Source of the DNA: Anaerolineae bacterium
GTDB taxonomy: Bacteria > Chloroflexota > Anaerolineae > Aggregatilineales > Phototrophicaceae
Assembly (NCBI GenBank): GCA_022843745.1
Contig: JALHNB010000065.1
Coordinates: forward strand, 1 to 36,051
Direction: 5' to 3'
Length of the DNA stretch: 36,051 nt
Below the pieces are notes generated by a model. It searched no databases, was not told where the DNA came from, and was given only the letters and a program-made list of their open reading frames with translations. The position numbers and the translations under genes are program-made. Of this stretch, positions 22,682 to 31,167 are shown piece after piece; position 1 is the first letter of the stretch; each line of letters opens with the position of its first letter.

Positions 22682-23644
22682 ATGCGTGCGGATCGCCTCA
22701 TCTCTCTTATGCTCCTGCTCCACGCCAGAGGCCGCCTGACCGCGCAAAAACTGGCGCAGCATCTCGAAGTTTCCGAGCGCACTATTTATCGCGATGTCGA
22801 TGCCCTCAGCGCGGCGGGTGTGCCGGTTTACGTCCAGCCCGGAGTCAACGGCGGCATTTTTTTAGACGAAAATTATCGCGTCTCGCTGACTGGCCTCTCC
22901 CGCGCCGATGCTCAAGCGCTGTTTGTGTCGAATAACGCGCGTCCACTGGCTGACCTCGGCCTGACTGTCGAATCCACGCTGCTGAAATTATTCGCCGCCC
23001 TGCCCTCCGCGCAGCAGGTCGAAGTCGAACGCCTGCGCAGCCGCTTTTTTATCGACCCCGCTAACTGGTTTCAGATCGTCGAGCCATCCACGCTGTTCCC
23101 GACCTTGCAGCAGGCCGTGTGGGAAGATCGCGTCTTGTCGATCAAATATCAGGTCGTGGAGGGCGAATATTTTGAAGGCGAAGTCAATGCCTATGCGCTG
23201 GTGTCTAAAGCCAACATCTGGTATCTGGTGGTGGAAAAATCATCCGGCGAATTTCGCAACTATCGCATCGGGCGCATCAAACAGGCCGCGCTGACCGATA
23301 GCCACTTCAGACGCCAGCCAGATTTTGACCTCGCGGCATATTGGGAAGACTCCTGCCGCCAATTTCTGAAAGTCTCGATGGAGCGCTTCCCGCCCTATCA
23401 CGCCACTTTGCGCGTCCATCCCAAAGGCTTCTGGTATTTCCCCGGCTACATGGAAGGCCACTACACGCAGATTGGCGAGCCGGACGCGGATGGTTGGGTC
23501 GTCCTGCGCGTCACATTTGAGTCAATCGGCGATGCCCGAACGCGCATTCTCGGCCTCGACACACAAATCCAGATCATCGAGCCGGACGAGTTACGCGCCA
23601 ACGTCATCGAAACAGCGCGGGCCATTGTCAGCGCTTATGGTTGA
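22682..23644 (+). CDS. YafY-type transcriptional regulator, HTH_11 plus WYL domain (regulator 2)
   Basis: This protein of 320 residues is a paralogue of the protein encoded at 4761, both starting MRADRL and sharing the HTH LEVSERTIYRD. The HTH is at residues 1-60. The WYL domain (about 135-240) contains NIWYLVVEKSSGEFRNYRIGRIKQA with the expected Trp-Tyr-Leu and the later Tyr and Arg. The C-terminal part contains FPPYHATLRVHPKGFWYFPGY and VVLRVTFESIGDARTRILGLD. The recognition helices of both regulators are nearly identical (SERTIYRDMEALSIAG and SERTIYRDVDALSAAG), so they may share a DNA site. It is translated directly after DinB (2). Confidence 0.93.
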   Translation: MRADRLISLMLLLHARGRLTAQKLAQHLEVSERTIYRDVDALSAAGVPVYVQPGVNGGIFLDENYRVSLTGLSRADAQALFVSNNARPLADLGLTVESTLLKLFAALPSAQQVEVERLRSRFFIDPANWFQIVEPSTLFPTLQQAVWEDRVLSIKYQVVEGEYFEGEVNAYALVSKANIWYLVVEKSSGEFRNYRIGRIKQAALTDSHFRRQPDFDLAAYWEDSCRQFLKVSMERFPPYHATLRVHPKGFWYFPGYMEGHYTQIGEPDADGWVVLRVTFESIGDARTRILGLDTQIQIIEPDELRANVIETARAIVSAYG

Positions 23645-23691
23645 ATGTCAGATAAAATGAGATTATCATTTCCAAAGTGGGATAATAAAAC

Positions 23692-23997
23692 ATGCCAATG
23701 ACTGAGAATCATCAAACAGCATTACCACAATTTATAAAGAAGATGAATGATCTCGATAAACAGTTCAGAGAAGCGTTGTTCGAATCAAACCATGTCCCAC
23801 ATAAATTGTTCCAATATACCGATGCACATGGGCTGAAAAGTTTGCTGGAAAACACGAAATGGAGGGCAACACATTACCGCTACTTGAATGATGGAAAAGA
23901 AATTATGTATGCCCATGAGATGATAAGTGGCTTTTTAATGGAACGATTAAAAGTTGAACAAGATGAAATCCTAAAAAGATATATGAGGAAGTTTTGA
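23692..23997 (+). pseudogene. Truncated DUF2971-like gene fragment
   Basis: 101 residues resemble only the start of DUF2971 proteins: LFQYTDAHGLKSLLENTKWRATHYRYLNDGKEIMYAHEMI, where the family has a Tyr-rich opening followed by an 'NDP/NDG..E' element. Family members are usually well over 200 residues. The frame stops at TGA (23995-23997), and none of the downstream frames continues the domain. The fragment is much more AT-rich than the genes before it. This is a probable remnant of an acquired gene. Confidence 0.6.
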
Positions 23998-24096
23998 GGA
24001 GCAGTACAGTTTGTCTGGATAGGCGAATCAACACAGAGTATCTGATTCGCTCTGGATGTACCGTTTCATGTTATTGGTAATGGAATTAGTTCTGCT

Positions 24097-24759
24097 ATGC
24101 TCAATAAAGTGATAAAGAATCAGTTCACCTACGTCATCGTTATAATTATTGGCCTCGCAATCGCCTATCTGCCCCAATATATTCATACGATCCTCAACGG
24201 ATTGGGGGTAACAATCGGGCTGGAGGGTCCGCCATCCATAGTTTTATGGAATTGGTTAGCCGTCGGTATTCTCGTGATATACATCCTCTTTATTGAGCGA
24301 AGACAACTGGCATCTATTTTGCTTATCCGCCCCAGTCAGAAAGATTTGGAGTGAGCGTTCTACTTCTGGGGCATTGGGATGAGCTTCTCGTGGTTGATAA
24401 GCATTATTTTGCCACAGCCACCCAATGAAGGCATCACAACTCTCGTTGACCTACCCATACCGGTACTCATCCTGCTCATTTTCACGACTGCCATTACGGA
24501 AGAGATTCTGTATCGAGGCTATCCAATCGAACGACTGCGCGAACTGACAGGAAAGAAGTGGCTCGCAGTCCTCATAAGTTTTGTCGTATTTATCCTGCCA
24601 CACATTACATTTTTCGGTTTGGAATGGCTTCTGTATCAGGGCATTGGTACCGTCTTAATTTACATTCTGTATGTATGGCGGAAAAACTTATGGGCGTGCA
24701 TGTTGCTTCATTTCCTTGTCAATGCGCCCATCCTTATTCCGGCACTAGGATTTGTTTAG
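24097..24759 (+). pseudogene. CPBP-family intramembrane metalloprotease interrupted by an in-frame TGA
   Basis: Two pieces, 24097-24354 and 24355-24759, are in the same frame and separated by one TGA (24352-24354) in SQKDLE-stop-AFYFWGIGMSFSW. Repaired, the protein has 220 residues and several membrane helices. The CPBP (Abi/CAAX protease-like) motifs are intact in the second piece: EEILYRG (EExxxR), FILPH (FxxxH) and HFLVN (HxxxN). The family includes prenyl-protein processing and bacteriocin self-immunity enzymes. The stop probably replaces Trp (TGG to TGA). The downstream piece has an ATG at 24379 but would lack the first helices. Confidence 0.75.
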
Positions 24760-25111
24760 TCCAGAAATCTTAGCTCGACTTTGCACATCTTGATTCTGAG
24801 TTTTGCACTCAACCAGAGCAAAGCTTGTTATTTTCCGAATATCATTGTGATTGACCGATATTTGAAAACTCTGATAGCTTTTGGAAATGTGAAGGGAACA
24901 GGACATGGACATCAAACAGCCGCCGAAAAGCTCGAATTTGATGCGGTAAGCGCATTTTATTGCCCCTTACATTAGTACCAGTCTACGCGAGAAAACCGTT
25001 CCAACTCATCTCGCTCTAATCTTCTTTTTGCGACAATCTGATATTCTGGCTCGTAAGGTCAATTGAAAGATTTATCGTAAGTATAAGATGAGTTGTATTG
25101 GAGTTTGAAAA
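24760..25111. other. Gene-free AT-rich gap
   Basis: No convincing gene. A TTG-started frame across 24781-24975 has no homologous look or ribosome binding site. At 24905-24949 an ATG with GGGAACAGG upstream encodes only 14 residues (MDIKQPPKSSNLMR), possibly the severed head of a lost gene. The last 40 bases hold the leader of the next gene with TTGGAG before its ATG. Confidence 0.5.
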
Positions 25112-26086
25112 ATGCGCAAAATCTTACCGTTAGTTTTGCTGATGTCGATTATCGTAATCGGCCTTTCAGCGCAAGGGATCGCCCTCGGACAAGAGGAGCC
25201 AACCGCGACCAGCCCGCCGACGGAGACAGCAACGGATATTCCCACGACTGCCCCCACGGAGACCGAAACAATTGCTCCAACTGAAACGTCAACAGAATCA
25301 CCAACGGAATCACCAACCACTGTAGTGGAGACATCGACACCAACTGTCGAATCAGAAACCCCCGCGCCAACGGATTCGGGTACGATTACCGAGACCGCGA
25401 CTGTAACGGAAACAATCACCCCAACAGCGGCTGTTGAAACCCTTGAACCAACCGCGTCCACAACCCCACCGCCAACGCTGACAATGATGCCAACGGGCCA
25501 GACACGAATGTTCTTTTTCCAGGGGTTGGCAGGTTCGAATGTTGACATCTACGCCAATGGCATTCAGCTCGGCGCAAATGTTGAAACAGGACAAATGCTG
25601 GGTTCATTTGTGCTGCTGGATGGAACGGCGACGACGATGCTGGTTTTCCCTGGCGGAGACCTGACGCTGCCAATCATAATCAGCACATTAGCCTTTGAAC
25701 CGGGCAGCACGGTACTGGTTGTCGTCTTCAATGGCCCAGGCGGAATCGCGACTCTGGCCGTTTATCGGCTTGATAGCGTACCGGGGCAAAGTCAGGTTAT
25801 TGCCATCAACGCTTCTGACGCGCCTTCTTTGGAAGTCGTCACAGACAGTGGACGGTCTTCATCCATCGTGCAAGGCTCCTCCGCACAAATCGCCCTCTCA
25901 CCCGGCAGCACCGCCAACCTGACCGATGCGACAGGTCGAGCGGCTGCGCAATCCAGCCTGGCCCCGCAAGCGCTTGAGCCGGGGGTCGCCTATCTGCAAA
26001 TCGCCGTTGGATCGGTAGCCAATGGCACTTATCGGGTTATCACACAGACTATTGACCTCAATACGCTGACGCCGGCTGTACCGTAA
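25112..26086 (+). CDS. Secreted protein with long Thr/Glu/Pro stalk and DUF4397-like domain
   Basis: This protein of 324 residues has a signal peptide at 1-26. Residues 27-130 are a low-complexity stalk made almost only of Thr, Glu, Pro, Ser and Ala in a loose TET/TPT pattern, the style of a cell-wall-spanning or glycosylated linker. The C-terminal 190 residues are Val/Gly/Ala-rich beta structure; SNVDIYANGIQLGANVETGQMLGSFVLLDGTATTMLVFPGG matches the DUF4397 pattern of extracellular beta-sandwiches. There is no anchor, so it is probably secreted or held non-covalently. It is intact although it lies between broken genes, and its base composition is closer to that of the chromosome. Confidence 0.85.
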   Translation: MRKILPLVLLMSIIVIGLSAQGIALGQEEPTATSPPTETATDIPTTAPTETETIAPTETSTESPTESPTTVVETSTPTVESETPAPTDSGTITETATVTETITPTAAVETLEPTASTTPPPTLTMMPTGQTRMFFFQGLAGSNVDIYANGIQLGANVETGQMLGSFVLLDGTATTMLVFPGGDLTLPIIISTLAFEPGSTVLVVVFNGPGGIATLAVYRLDSVPGQSQVIAINASDAPSLEVVTDSGRSSSIVQGSSAQIALSPGSTANLTDATGRAAAQSSLAPQALEPGVAYLQIAVGSVANGTYRVITQTIDLNTLTPAVP

Positions 26087-26171
26087 CGGACATCGACTAA
26101 CGTTTTCACCATCGACAATAATGGGCTGTTCACACGATCAGCCCATTTGATTTGTTCACATATTGTACGCT

Positions 26172-26582
26172 TTATCGTTGAGCGAATATCTGCTCAAGCA
26201 GCGCCGCCAGTGCTTCCGGCTTACCGAGGTCAACACCCTGAACATTTGCGTTTGCAGGAAGCAGCTTATGCGTGTCGCTCTCTGGGTCGAGCAGCGCATC
26301 CGCGACCCCACCAGAATGGCGAATCGGAATAATCACGTCCGCCCAACGCGCGTGATTGGGAAACTCGCTCGATATGTAAGCTGACTCGACCCGGCAGTTG
26401 ACGATAATGACTGCACCCGATTTCGTGGTCGCATCCAGAAATCCGGGCAGAACCTTCGACTCATCTCCAAAATGATCGCCATTAACCAGCACGAAATGCG
26501 AATGAAACGGGTCGAGATCGTCGGGTATTTTTACCACTCCATGCGGGACGACCCCGACTAATGGAAATGTTCCCTCCTGCAA
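26172..26582 (-). pseudogene. Fragment of a SLOG-superfamily (LSDAT/TRPM-like) protein
   Basis: 136 residues from a TTG, with the frame open only to 26597. FPLVGVVPHGVV, then LDPFHSHFVLVNGDHFGDESKVL and a following hydrophobic strand AVIIVN match the second half of the SLOG domain of the LSDAT type (the nucleotide- or ligand-binding domain found in bacterial conflict proteins and at the N-terminus of TRPM channels). The first half, with the glycine-rich nucleotide loop, is missing and no other frame upstream supplies it. The glycines that normally follow VIIVN are also changed (NCRVESA). It is therefore probably a decayed remnant. Confidence 0.6.
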
Positions 26583-26733
26583 CCATCGCGGCAGTCGTCA
26601 CCGCATACGATTAGAAAGTTATGATAGAAACGAAAAGTCGCGTGCTGAAAATTTTGACTGATTGTTATCATTGGAGCTACACGTTGACTGCCATAAAGTT
26701 TGGCCGCTGGTTATCTCTGGATGGTTCATAAAT

Positions 26734-27821
26734 ATGAAGCAATTTCTAAGCCGCTATGGGGTTGTTATTGTCATAGTTGTGATTTTCGGCGTGCTGTATT
26801 TCGGTAAGGATGTCGTTGACCGCATCAACCAATCGAACGAAACGGCTCAGGTCGAAGCCGAAGCGCGGAAGGTGGCGATTGAACGATATGGCGACGCTGT
26901 CGCCGGACGTTGCAAAGAAATTCCAGTACAAAATGGCGAATTTCCAGCGTTTGAAGGCATTCCCCGGTTGGCTGTGCTGAACGCTGGCAGCGACACGCTC
27001 AATGACTGGGCGGATGCGCTGCCAGAAAATTGGGCGACTGCTACCGACATGATCGATTTTATCATCTGCGTGGACCTCGGCGCACCGCCGGAAGATGCGG
27101 GTTCATGCCCGATGCGCGCGGTCAGCAGCGACGGCAGCACGCGTGATTTTGATCTGCCGATGGTTCAGACAGCGGCGGAAATCATCATTTTGAATGCGCA
27201 GGGAGACCGTGTTTTGGGCAGAACAATAGTCTACGGTGCGCTGCCGGAATGCCCCGGCATCGTCGGCAATACAGCATTTGCCGTGTCTTATGGCCCCGGT
27301 GACACCGTCTACGGCTTGCAGCCCGGCGTGGACACCTTCACCGGGTAGTTCCGCCAGCTTCGTGCGCAGGCGAGCTTTGATACCGCATTACTGAACCTCT
27401 GCCAGCGCACCGACCTGCGCACCACCTCCGAAACGCCCGTCGAGATCCACGCCTGCTGGTCGCCGAAATCAGCACACCCAGGCTGCATCCCTGGCACGAC
27501 GAAATCGAAGCCGAACGCCGCGCCGGAAGCGCCGAACAGGTTGACCTGCTCATCTGCGCCGATGGTAAGGGCTTCGGGGACGCAGTGGTTATCGAAACCT
27601 GCTCCGCCGATCTGCCGCGAGTACGCATTGATCCACATGTAATCGCCATTGATCCAGCCAGCGAAACCATTATCGCCAAGGGCATACTTACGGGTGGCGA
27701 ACCCACCGCCTGCCCGGAAAATATGGTGCCGGGCATGGACAGCCTTTACGCCAGACTGATGTCTAGCCCGCTGCCAAATGTGACCGCGCTCATGTCCTGG
27801 CTCGACCAGAATGTGGAATAG
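26734..27821 (+). pseudogene. Membrane-anchored protein of two related domains, broken by TAG and a frameshift
   Basis: Reading starts at ATG 26734 (an N-terminal membrane helix VVIVIVVIFGVLYFG) and stops at TAG 27346-27348. Coding character continues in the same frame (FRQLRAQASFDTALLNLCQR) and then, after a one-base loss between about 27440 and 27452, in the next frame to 27821 (LLVAEISTPRLHPWHDEIEA, and on to MSWLDQNVE). The repaired protein is about 360 residues. Its two halves look homologous: DFIICVDLG with a CP-containing end (LGRTIVYGALPECPG), and DLLICADGK with IAKGILTGGEPTACPE. I recognise no family. The stop again probably replaces Trp. The first half alone (204 residues) could still be made. 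Confidence 0.65.
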
Positions 27822-27895
27822 CAGACCATTAAGTCCGTGTAGGGTGAAGAAGCCTGACAATTAGAGACGTTTGCGTTAATCTTGATAGGATTATC

Positions 27896-27925
27896 TTCGA
27901 CGCTGTACGCCCTGGCAGCGTCGAA
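27896..27925. promoter_or_regulatory. Perfect 10-bp inverted repeat upstream of the Gfo/Idh/MocA gene
   Basis: TTCGACGCTG (27896-27905) and CAGCGTCGAA (27916-27925) are separated by ten bases. It lies 68 bases before the ATG at 27994, has no T-run after it, and is not one of the two hairpin families. It could be an operator for the sugar-oxidation pair or a stem-loop of the broken gene upstream. Confidence 0.4.
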
Positions 27926-27993
27926 CGAGGTATTCTACAGGCAGTCTGGTTTCAAATTGAATCTTTAACCAACCCGGAGTAAGTAAAAAAATT

Positions 27994-29001
27994 ATGACCC
28001 AATCACCTGTGCGCGTCGCTATGATCGGCTGCGGTGGGATGGCGCGAGGCCATGCTCGAAAAATGCTGACCCAGCAGGATACGACTCAAATTGTCGTCGT
28101 GTGCGAGCCTTCGCCCGAAGCCTACGCCGCCTATGCTCAGATTTTCACCGATGCGGGTGTTGCTGCGCCTCCCAACGAACCCGATCTCTCTAAACTGCTC
28201 CACGAATACAAAGACCAGATCAATACCGCCTTTATCATCACGCCCCACGCCTATCATTTTGAGCAGGCGCAGGCCTGTCTGGAAGCGGGGCTGGATACGC
28301 TGCTCGAAAAACCGATGGTCATCACCGCCGACGAAGCTAAACGCCTGATCGAGACGCGGGATCGCACCGGCAAGCTGCTGGTGATCGCCTTCAACGGCAG
28401 CCTTTCCGCGCAAATCCGCACCGCCGCCAAAATGCTGCGCGAGGGCGATTTCGGCGAAATTATGACGATTACCGCATCAGTGTGGGAAGGCTGGCAGCAT
28501 GACAAGGTCGGCCATTGGAAGAAAGACCCGGCGATTTCCGGCGGCGGCTTCATGTTCGATACGGGTGCTCACATGATGAACACCGTATCCGACCTCGCCG
28601 GAGAGGATTTTGTGCAGGTTGGCGCGTGGCTGAACACGCACGGCGACACGGTTGATCTCGACGGCGTGGTTATGGGACGGCTGGCATCGGGTGCGCTCGT
28701 GACACTCATGGCTTGCGGCACGACCATCAAATCCATCGGCAGCGATGTCAAGATTTTCTGCACCAAAGGCATCATCCGCACGGGCGTGTGGGGTGAATTT
28801 CTGGAATTCCAGCGCCCCGGCGAAAAGAGCCTGACTCCCGTTCAGCTTCCTGCCGTCCCCGGCGTGTGGGAGCAGTTCCTCGCCGTCCGAAATGGCACGC
28901 TGCAAAATCCGTCACCGCCAGAGATCGGCCTGCGTATGGCGAAGCTCTGGGACGCGATTCAGCTTTCGTCGCAGCAAAACGGCGCACTCGTGAATCTGTA
29001 G
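27994..29001 (+). CDS. Gfo/Idh/MocA family NAD(P)-dependent oxidoreductase
   Basis: This protein of 335 residues has an N-terminal Rossmann fold opening VRVAMIGCGGMARGHARKML (GxGxxA/G type). The conserved EKP motif at LEKPMV (about residue 103) carries the family's catalytic-site Lys. In the C-terminal substrate domain, the segment GGGFMFDTGAHMMNTVSDLAG gives the Asp and His of the active site (consensus GG.l.D.G.H). It oxidises or reduces a sugar or inositol hydroxyl with NAD(P). It is followed by a ThuA-domain gene, the ThuB/ThuA pairing known from trehalose and related disaccharide use, where the sugar is oxidised to its 3-keto form. A GGAG lies 14 bases before the ATG, further than usual. 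Confidence 0.92.
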   Translation: MTQSPVRVAMIGCGGMARGHARKMLTQQDTTQIVVVCEPSPEAYAAYAQIFTDAGVAAPPNEPDLSKLLHEYKDQINTAFIITPHAYHFEQAQACLEAGLDTLLEKPMVITADEAKRLIETRDRTGKLLVIAFNGSLSAQIRTAAKMLREGDFGEIMTITASVWEGWQHDKVGHWKKDPAISGGGFMFDTGAHMMNTVSDLAGEDFVQVGAWLNTHGDTVDLDGVVMGRLASGALVTLMACGTTIKSIGSDVKIFCTKGIIRTGVWGEFLEFQRPGEKSLTPVQLPAVPGVWEQFLAVRNGTLQNPSPPEIGLRMAKLWDAIQLSSQQNGALVNL

Positions 29002-29033
29002 CCCGTAAGAGCATATGTAAAAACCGCTAACAC

Positions 29034-29153
29034 AACCCCTCCCCTCGCGATGCGCCCCCTCCCCATTTCGCAGGCTCATGGAGGGGAGAGTCATGCGGTC
29101 TTCAAGTCCCTCTCTACGAGCGAAGCGAGGTGGGGAGGGATTAGGGAGGGGTT
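29034..29153. repeat. Composite family B palindromic element between the oxidoreductase and ThuA genes
   Basis: The outer arms are AACCCCTCCC (29034-29043) and GGGAGGGGTT (29144-29153). Smaller C-rich/G-rich hairpins lie inside. The whole 29002-29180 gap is essentially this element plus the ThuA leader. It could attenuate the second gene relative to the first. Confidence 0.6.
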
Positions 29154-29180
29154 CTTAAACAGTATTTAAAGGATAACATC

Positions 29181-29918
29181 ATGACCAACGTAACAGTCTG
29201 GAACGAAAACCGCCACGAGCAAATTCACGAGGAAGTCAAGCGCATTTACCCCGATGGAATGCACAATGTCATCGGTGGGCATCTGAAAAAACAGGGTTTC
29301 ACGGTTCGCACAGCGACCTTTGATGAGCCGGAACATGGCCTGACCGACGAGGTTCTCGACAACACCGACGTTTTGACGTGGTGGGGTCACATGCTCCACA
29401 AGCATGTCGATGATGCCATCGTGGATCGTGTGCAGCGCCGCGTTCTGGCGGGTATGGGCTTGCTGGTGCTGCATTCCGGCCATGAGTCAAAAGTTTTTCA
29501 GCGCATGATGGGGACAACCTGTGACCTCAAGTGGCGCGAGGCTGATGAAAAAGAGCGTCTGTGGGTCGTCAAGCCCGGCCATCCCATCACCAAGGGGATT
29601 GGGCCATATATCGAGATCGCGGGCGAGGAAATGTACGGTGAGCCGTTTGATGTGCCAGAGCCGGATGATCTAATTTTCATCAGTTGGTTTGAAGGCGGCG
29701 AGGTTTTCCGCAGCGGCTGCACATACCGTCGCGGACGCGGCAAAATATTTTACTTCCGCCCAGGGCACGAAACCTACCCAACCTACTACAATCCTGAAGT
29801 CCTGCAAGTCATCACCAACGGCGTCCATTGGCTGACACCGGACGAAGGTGCGACCATCCCCAAAGAACGTCATCACACCGTCCCGCTGGAACCGATCAAG
29901 CCAAGATCGCAGTCGTGA
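29181..29918 (+). CDS. ThuA domain protein (trehalose-utilisation type)
   Basis: This protein of 245 residues has the ThuA fold, related to class I glutamine amidotransferases. [28 protein letters not shown] is the classic opening, followed by [33 protein letters not shown] in the nucleophile-elbow position without a Cys, and [23 protein letters not shown] near the C-terminus. In rhizobia ThuA acts with the dehydrogenase ThuB on trehalose-like disaccharides. Here the ThuB-type enzyme is the preceding gene. AAAGGA lies eight bases before the ATG. The intervening palindromic element makes the pair looser than a normal operon, but their joint role in sugar oxidation is well supported by the known pairing. 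Confidence 0.92.
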   Translation: MTNVTVWNENRHEQIHEEVKRIYPDGMHNVIGGHLKKQGFTVRTATFDEPEHGLTDEVLDNTDVLTWWGHMLHKHVDDAIVDRVQRRVLAGMGLLVLHSGHESKVFQRMMGTTCDLKWREADEKERLWVVKPGHPITKGIGPYIEIAGEEMYGEPFDVPEPDDLIFISWFEGGEVFRSGCTYRRGRGKIFYFRPGHETYPTYYNPEVLQVITNGVHWLTPDEGATIPKERHHTVPLEPIKPRSQS

Positions 29919-29977
29919 TAACCACAACTAAAGGAGTCCCGCTAAACAGCGCTGTCCGGTACTGAACGTCTATCCTC

Positions 29978-30007
29978 ATCCCCTCCCTCTAGCTATTGGG
30001 AGGGGAT
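29978..30007. repeat. Family B hairpin
   Basis: ATCCCCTCCC (29978-29987) and GGGAGGGGAT (29998-30007) are perfect 10-bp arms around a 10-base loop, followed by TTTT. It lies 59 bases after the ThuA stop and may terminate that unit. Confidence 0.65.
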
Positions 30008-30071
30008 TTTCACAAGCTTTTGCGCATGTTTGTCAGGCATCTCGCCCATTCTCCCATCCGCACACGCTTTT

Positions 30072-30098
30072 GTAGGGGCGCCAGGCTTGCGCCCGTAC
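30072..30098. repeat. Family A hairpin
   Basis: GTAGGGGCGC at the left end and GCGCCCGTAC at the right end surround CAGGCTT, imperfect by one inserted base in the arms. With 29978-30007 it fills most of the 29919-30191 gap. Confidence 0.55.
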
Positions 30099-30191
30099 CC
30101 ACGCGCATCTCCATAACGACACCCTTCCCCGCCGCATCTTTACGGTCTATAATGGTTCACAAGAGCCAATTCTCGCCATGAGGAATCGCCC

Positions 30192-31139
30192 ATGACCACA
30201 CCGCCGCCCGCGCAGGGTGTCCGTCTCGATTTTTATACCGTCCCGGCGCATATCCGCACAGCGCTCGAATCCTGGCTCGGCAGCCCCATTATCAGCGTCG
30301 AATCGCAAGCATCCGGCTTTTCGCCCGGAGTCGCTGCCCGTTTGCGCACCGCCGATAATCGCGGCCTGTTCGTCAAAATCGCTGGCCCAACGCCTAATCC
30401 CGATGTGCCGGAGTTTCACCGCCGCGAACATCGCGTCACCGCTGCCCTGCCGCCTCATGCGCCTGTCCCGCGCCTGCTCTGGACACTTGATGAAAATGAT
30501 TGGGTCGTGCTGGCATTCGAGGAAATTGACGGCCACCAGCCCGCACAGCCCTGGCGTGACGACGAACTCACCCGCGTAGTTGACGCAATGGTCGAATTAG
30601 CCGACGCCCTCACGCCCTCCCCTCTCACGGACATCATTCCAGCCAGCGAAAAAATCGAGGCCGATATTTGCGGCTATCGAATGCTTCGCGATAACACGCC
30701 GCCCGGTCTGGATGCGTGGTCGCTGCGCCACCTGGACGCGCTGGCGGAACTGGAAGACTCGGCAAAATCTGCTGTCGCCGGGGATACGTTGCTTCACTTC
30801 GACGTGCGCGCCGATAACATGCTGCTTACGCCGGAAAAAGTCTGGTTTGTGGATTGGCCTCATGCCTGTGTCGGCGCGGCCTGGGTCGATATTCTATTTT
30901 TCGCGCCGAGTGTCAAGATGCAGAGTGGCCCCACGCCGGAAGACCTGATTATGCGCCACCCCGCCGTGCAAAATGCCGACCCCACCGCCATCACCGCCGC
31001 CGTCTGCGCGATGGCCGGATTTTTTACGCATCGCGCCTTGCAACCGCCGCCGCCGGGACTGCCCACGCTCCGCGCATTTCAGGCCGCGCAGGGTGTCGTC
31101 GCCCGCGAATGGCTGGCGCAGCGCACAGGTTGGACATAA
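30192..31139 (+). CDS. Aminoglycoside/choline-kinase-like phosphotransferase (APH family)
   Basis: This protein of 315 residues has the APH kinase-like fold. The nucleotide-binding Lys is likely in GLFVKIAGPTP (about residue 58) and its partner Glu in FHRREHRVTAALPPHAPVPRLLW. The hinge is WVVLAFEEIDG. The catalytic loop is HFDVRADNMLL (HxDxxxxN; Asp near residue 200), followed by VWFVDWPHACVGAAWVD with the metal-binding Asp. It transfers phosphate from ATP to a small hydroxylated substrate, antibiotic or metabolite; which one cannot be told. GAGGAA precedes the ATG. It is followed by the serine hydrolase gene 28 bases downstream, so the two may be co-transcribed. Confidence 0.88.
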   Translation: MTTPPPAQGVRLDFYTVPAHIRTALESWLGSPIISVESQASGFSPGVAARLRTADNRGLFVKIAGPTPNPDVPEFHRREHRVTAALPPHAPVPRLLWTLDENDWVVLAFEEIDGHQPAQPWRDDELTRVVDAMVELADALTPSPLTDIIPASEKIEADICGYRMLRDNTPPGLDAWSLRHLDALAELEDSAKSAVAGDTLLHFDVRADNMLLTPEKVWFVDWPHACVGAAWVDILFFAPSVKMQSGPTPEDLIMRHPAVQNADPTAITAAVCAMAGFFTHRALQPPPPGLPTLRAFQAAQGVVAREWLAQRTGWT

Positions 31140-31167
31140 TTTCAATATTTGAAACGGAATGATGATA

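Noticed and set aside
24352-24354. TGA in the CPBP gene read as selenocysteine or a recoded stop
   Set aside because: CPBP proteases have no selenocysteine members known to me. A similar Trp-to-stop event (TAG) occurs in another broken gene nearby, and ordinary TGA stops end other genes here.
24781-24975. 64-residue frame in the gap before the stalked protein gene
   Set aside because: It has a TTG start without a ribosome binding site, no recognisable domain, and lies in a decaying AT-rich region.
27896-27925. Rho-independent terminator
   Set aside because: The stem is strong but no T-run follows on either strand and the loop is long. Kept only as a possible operator.
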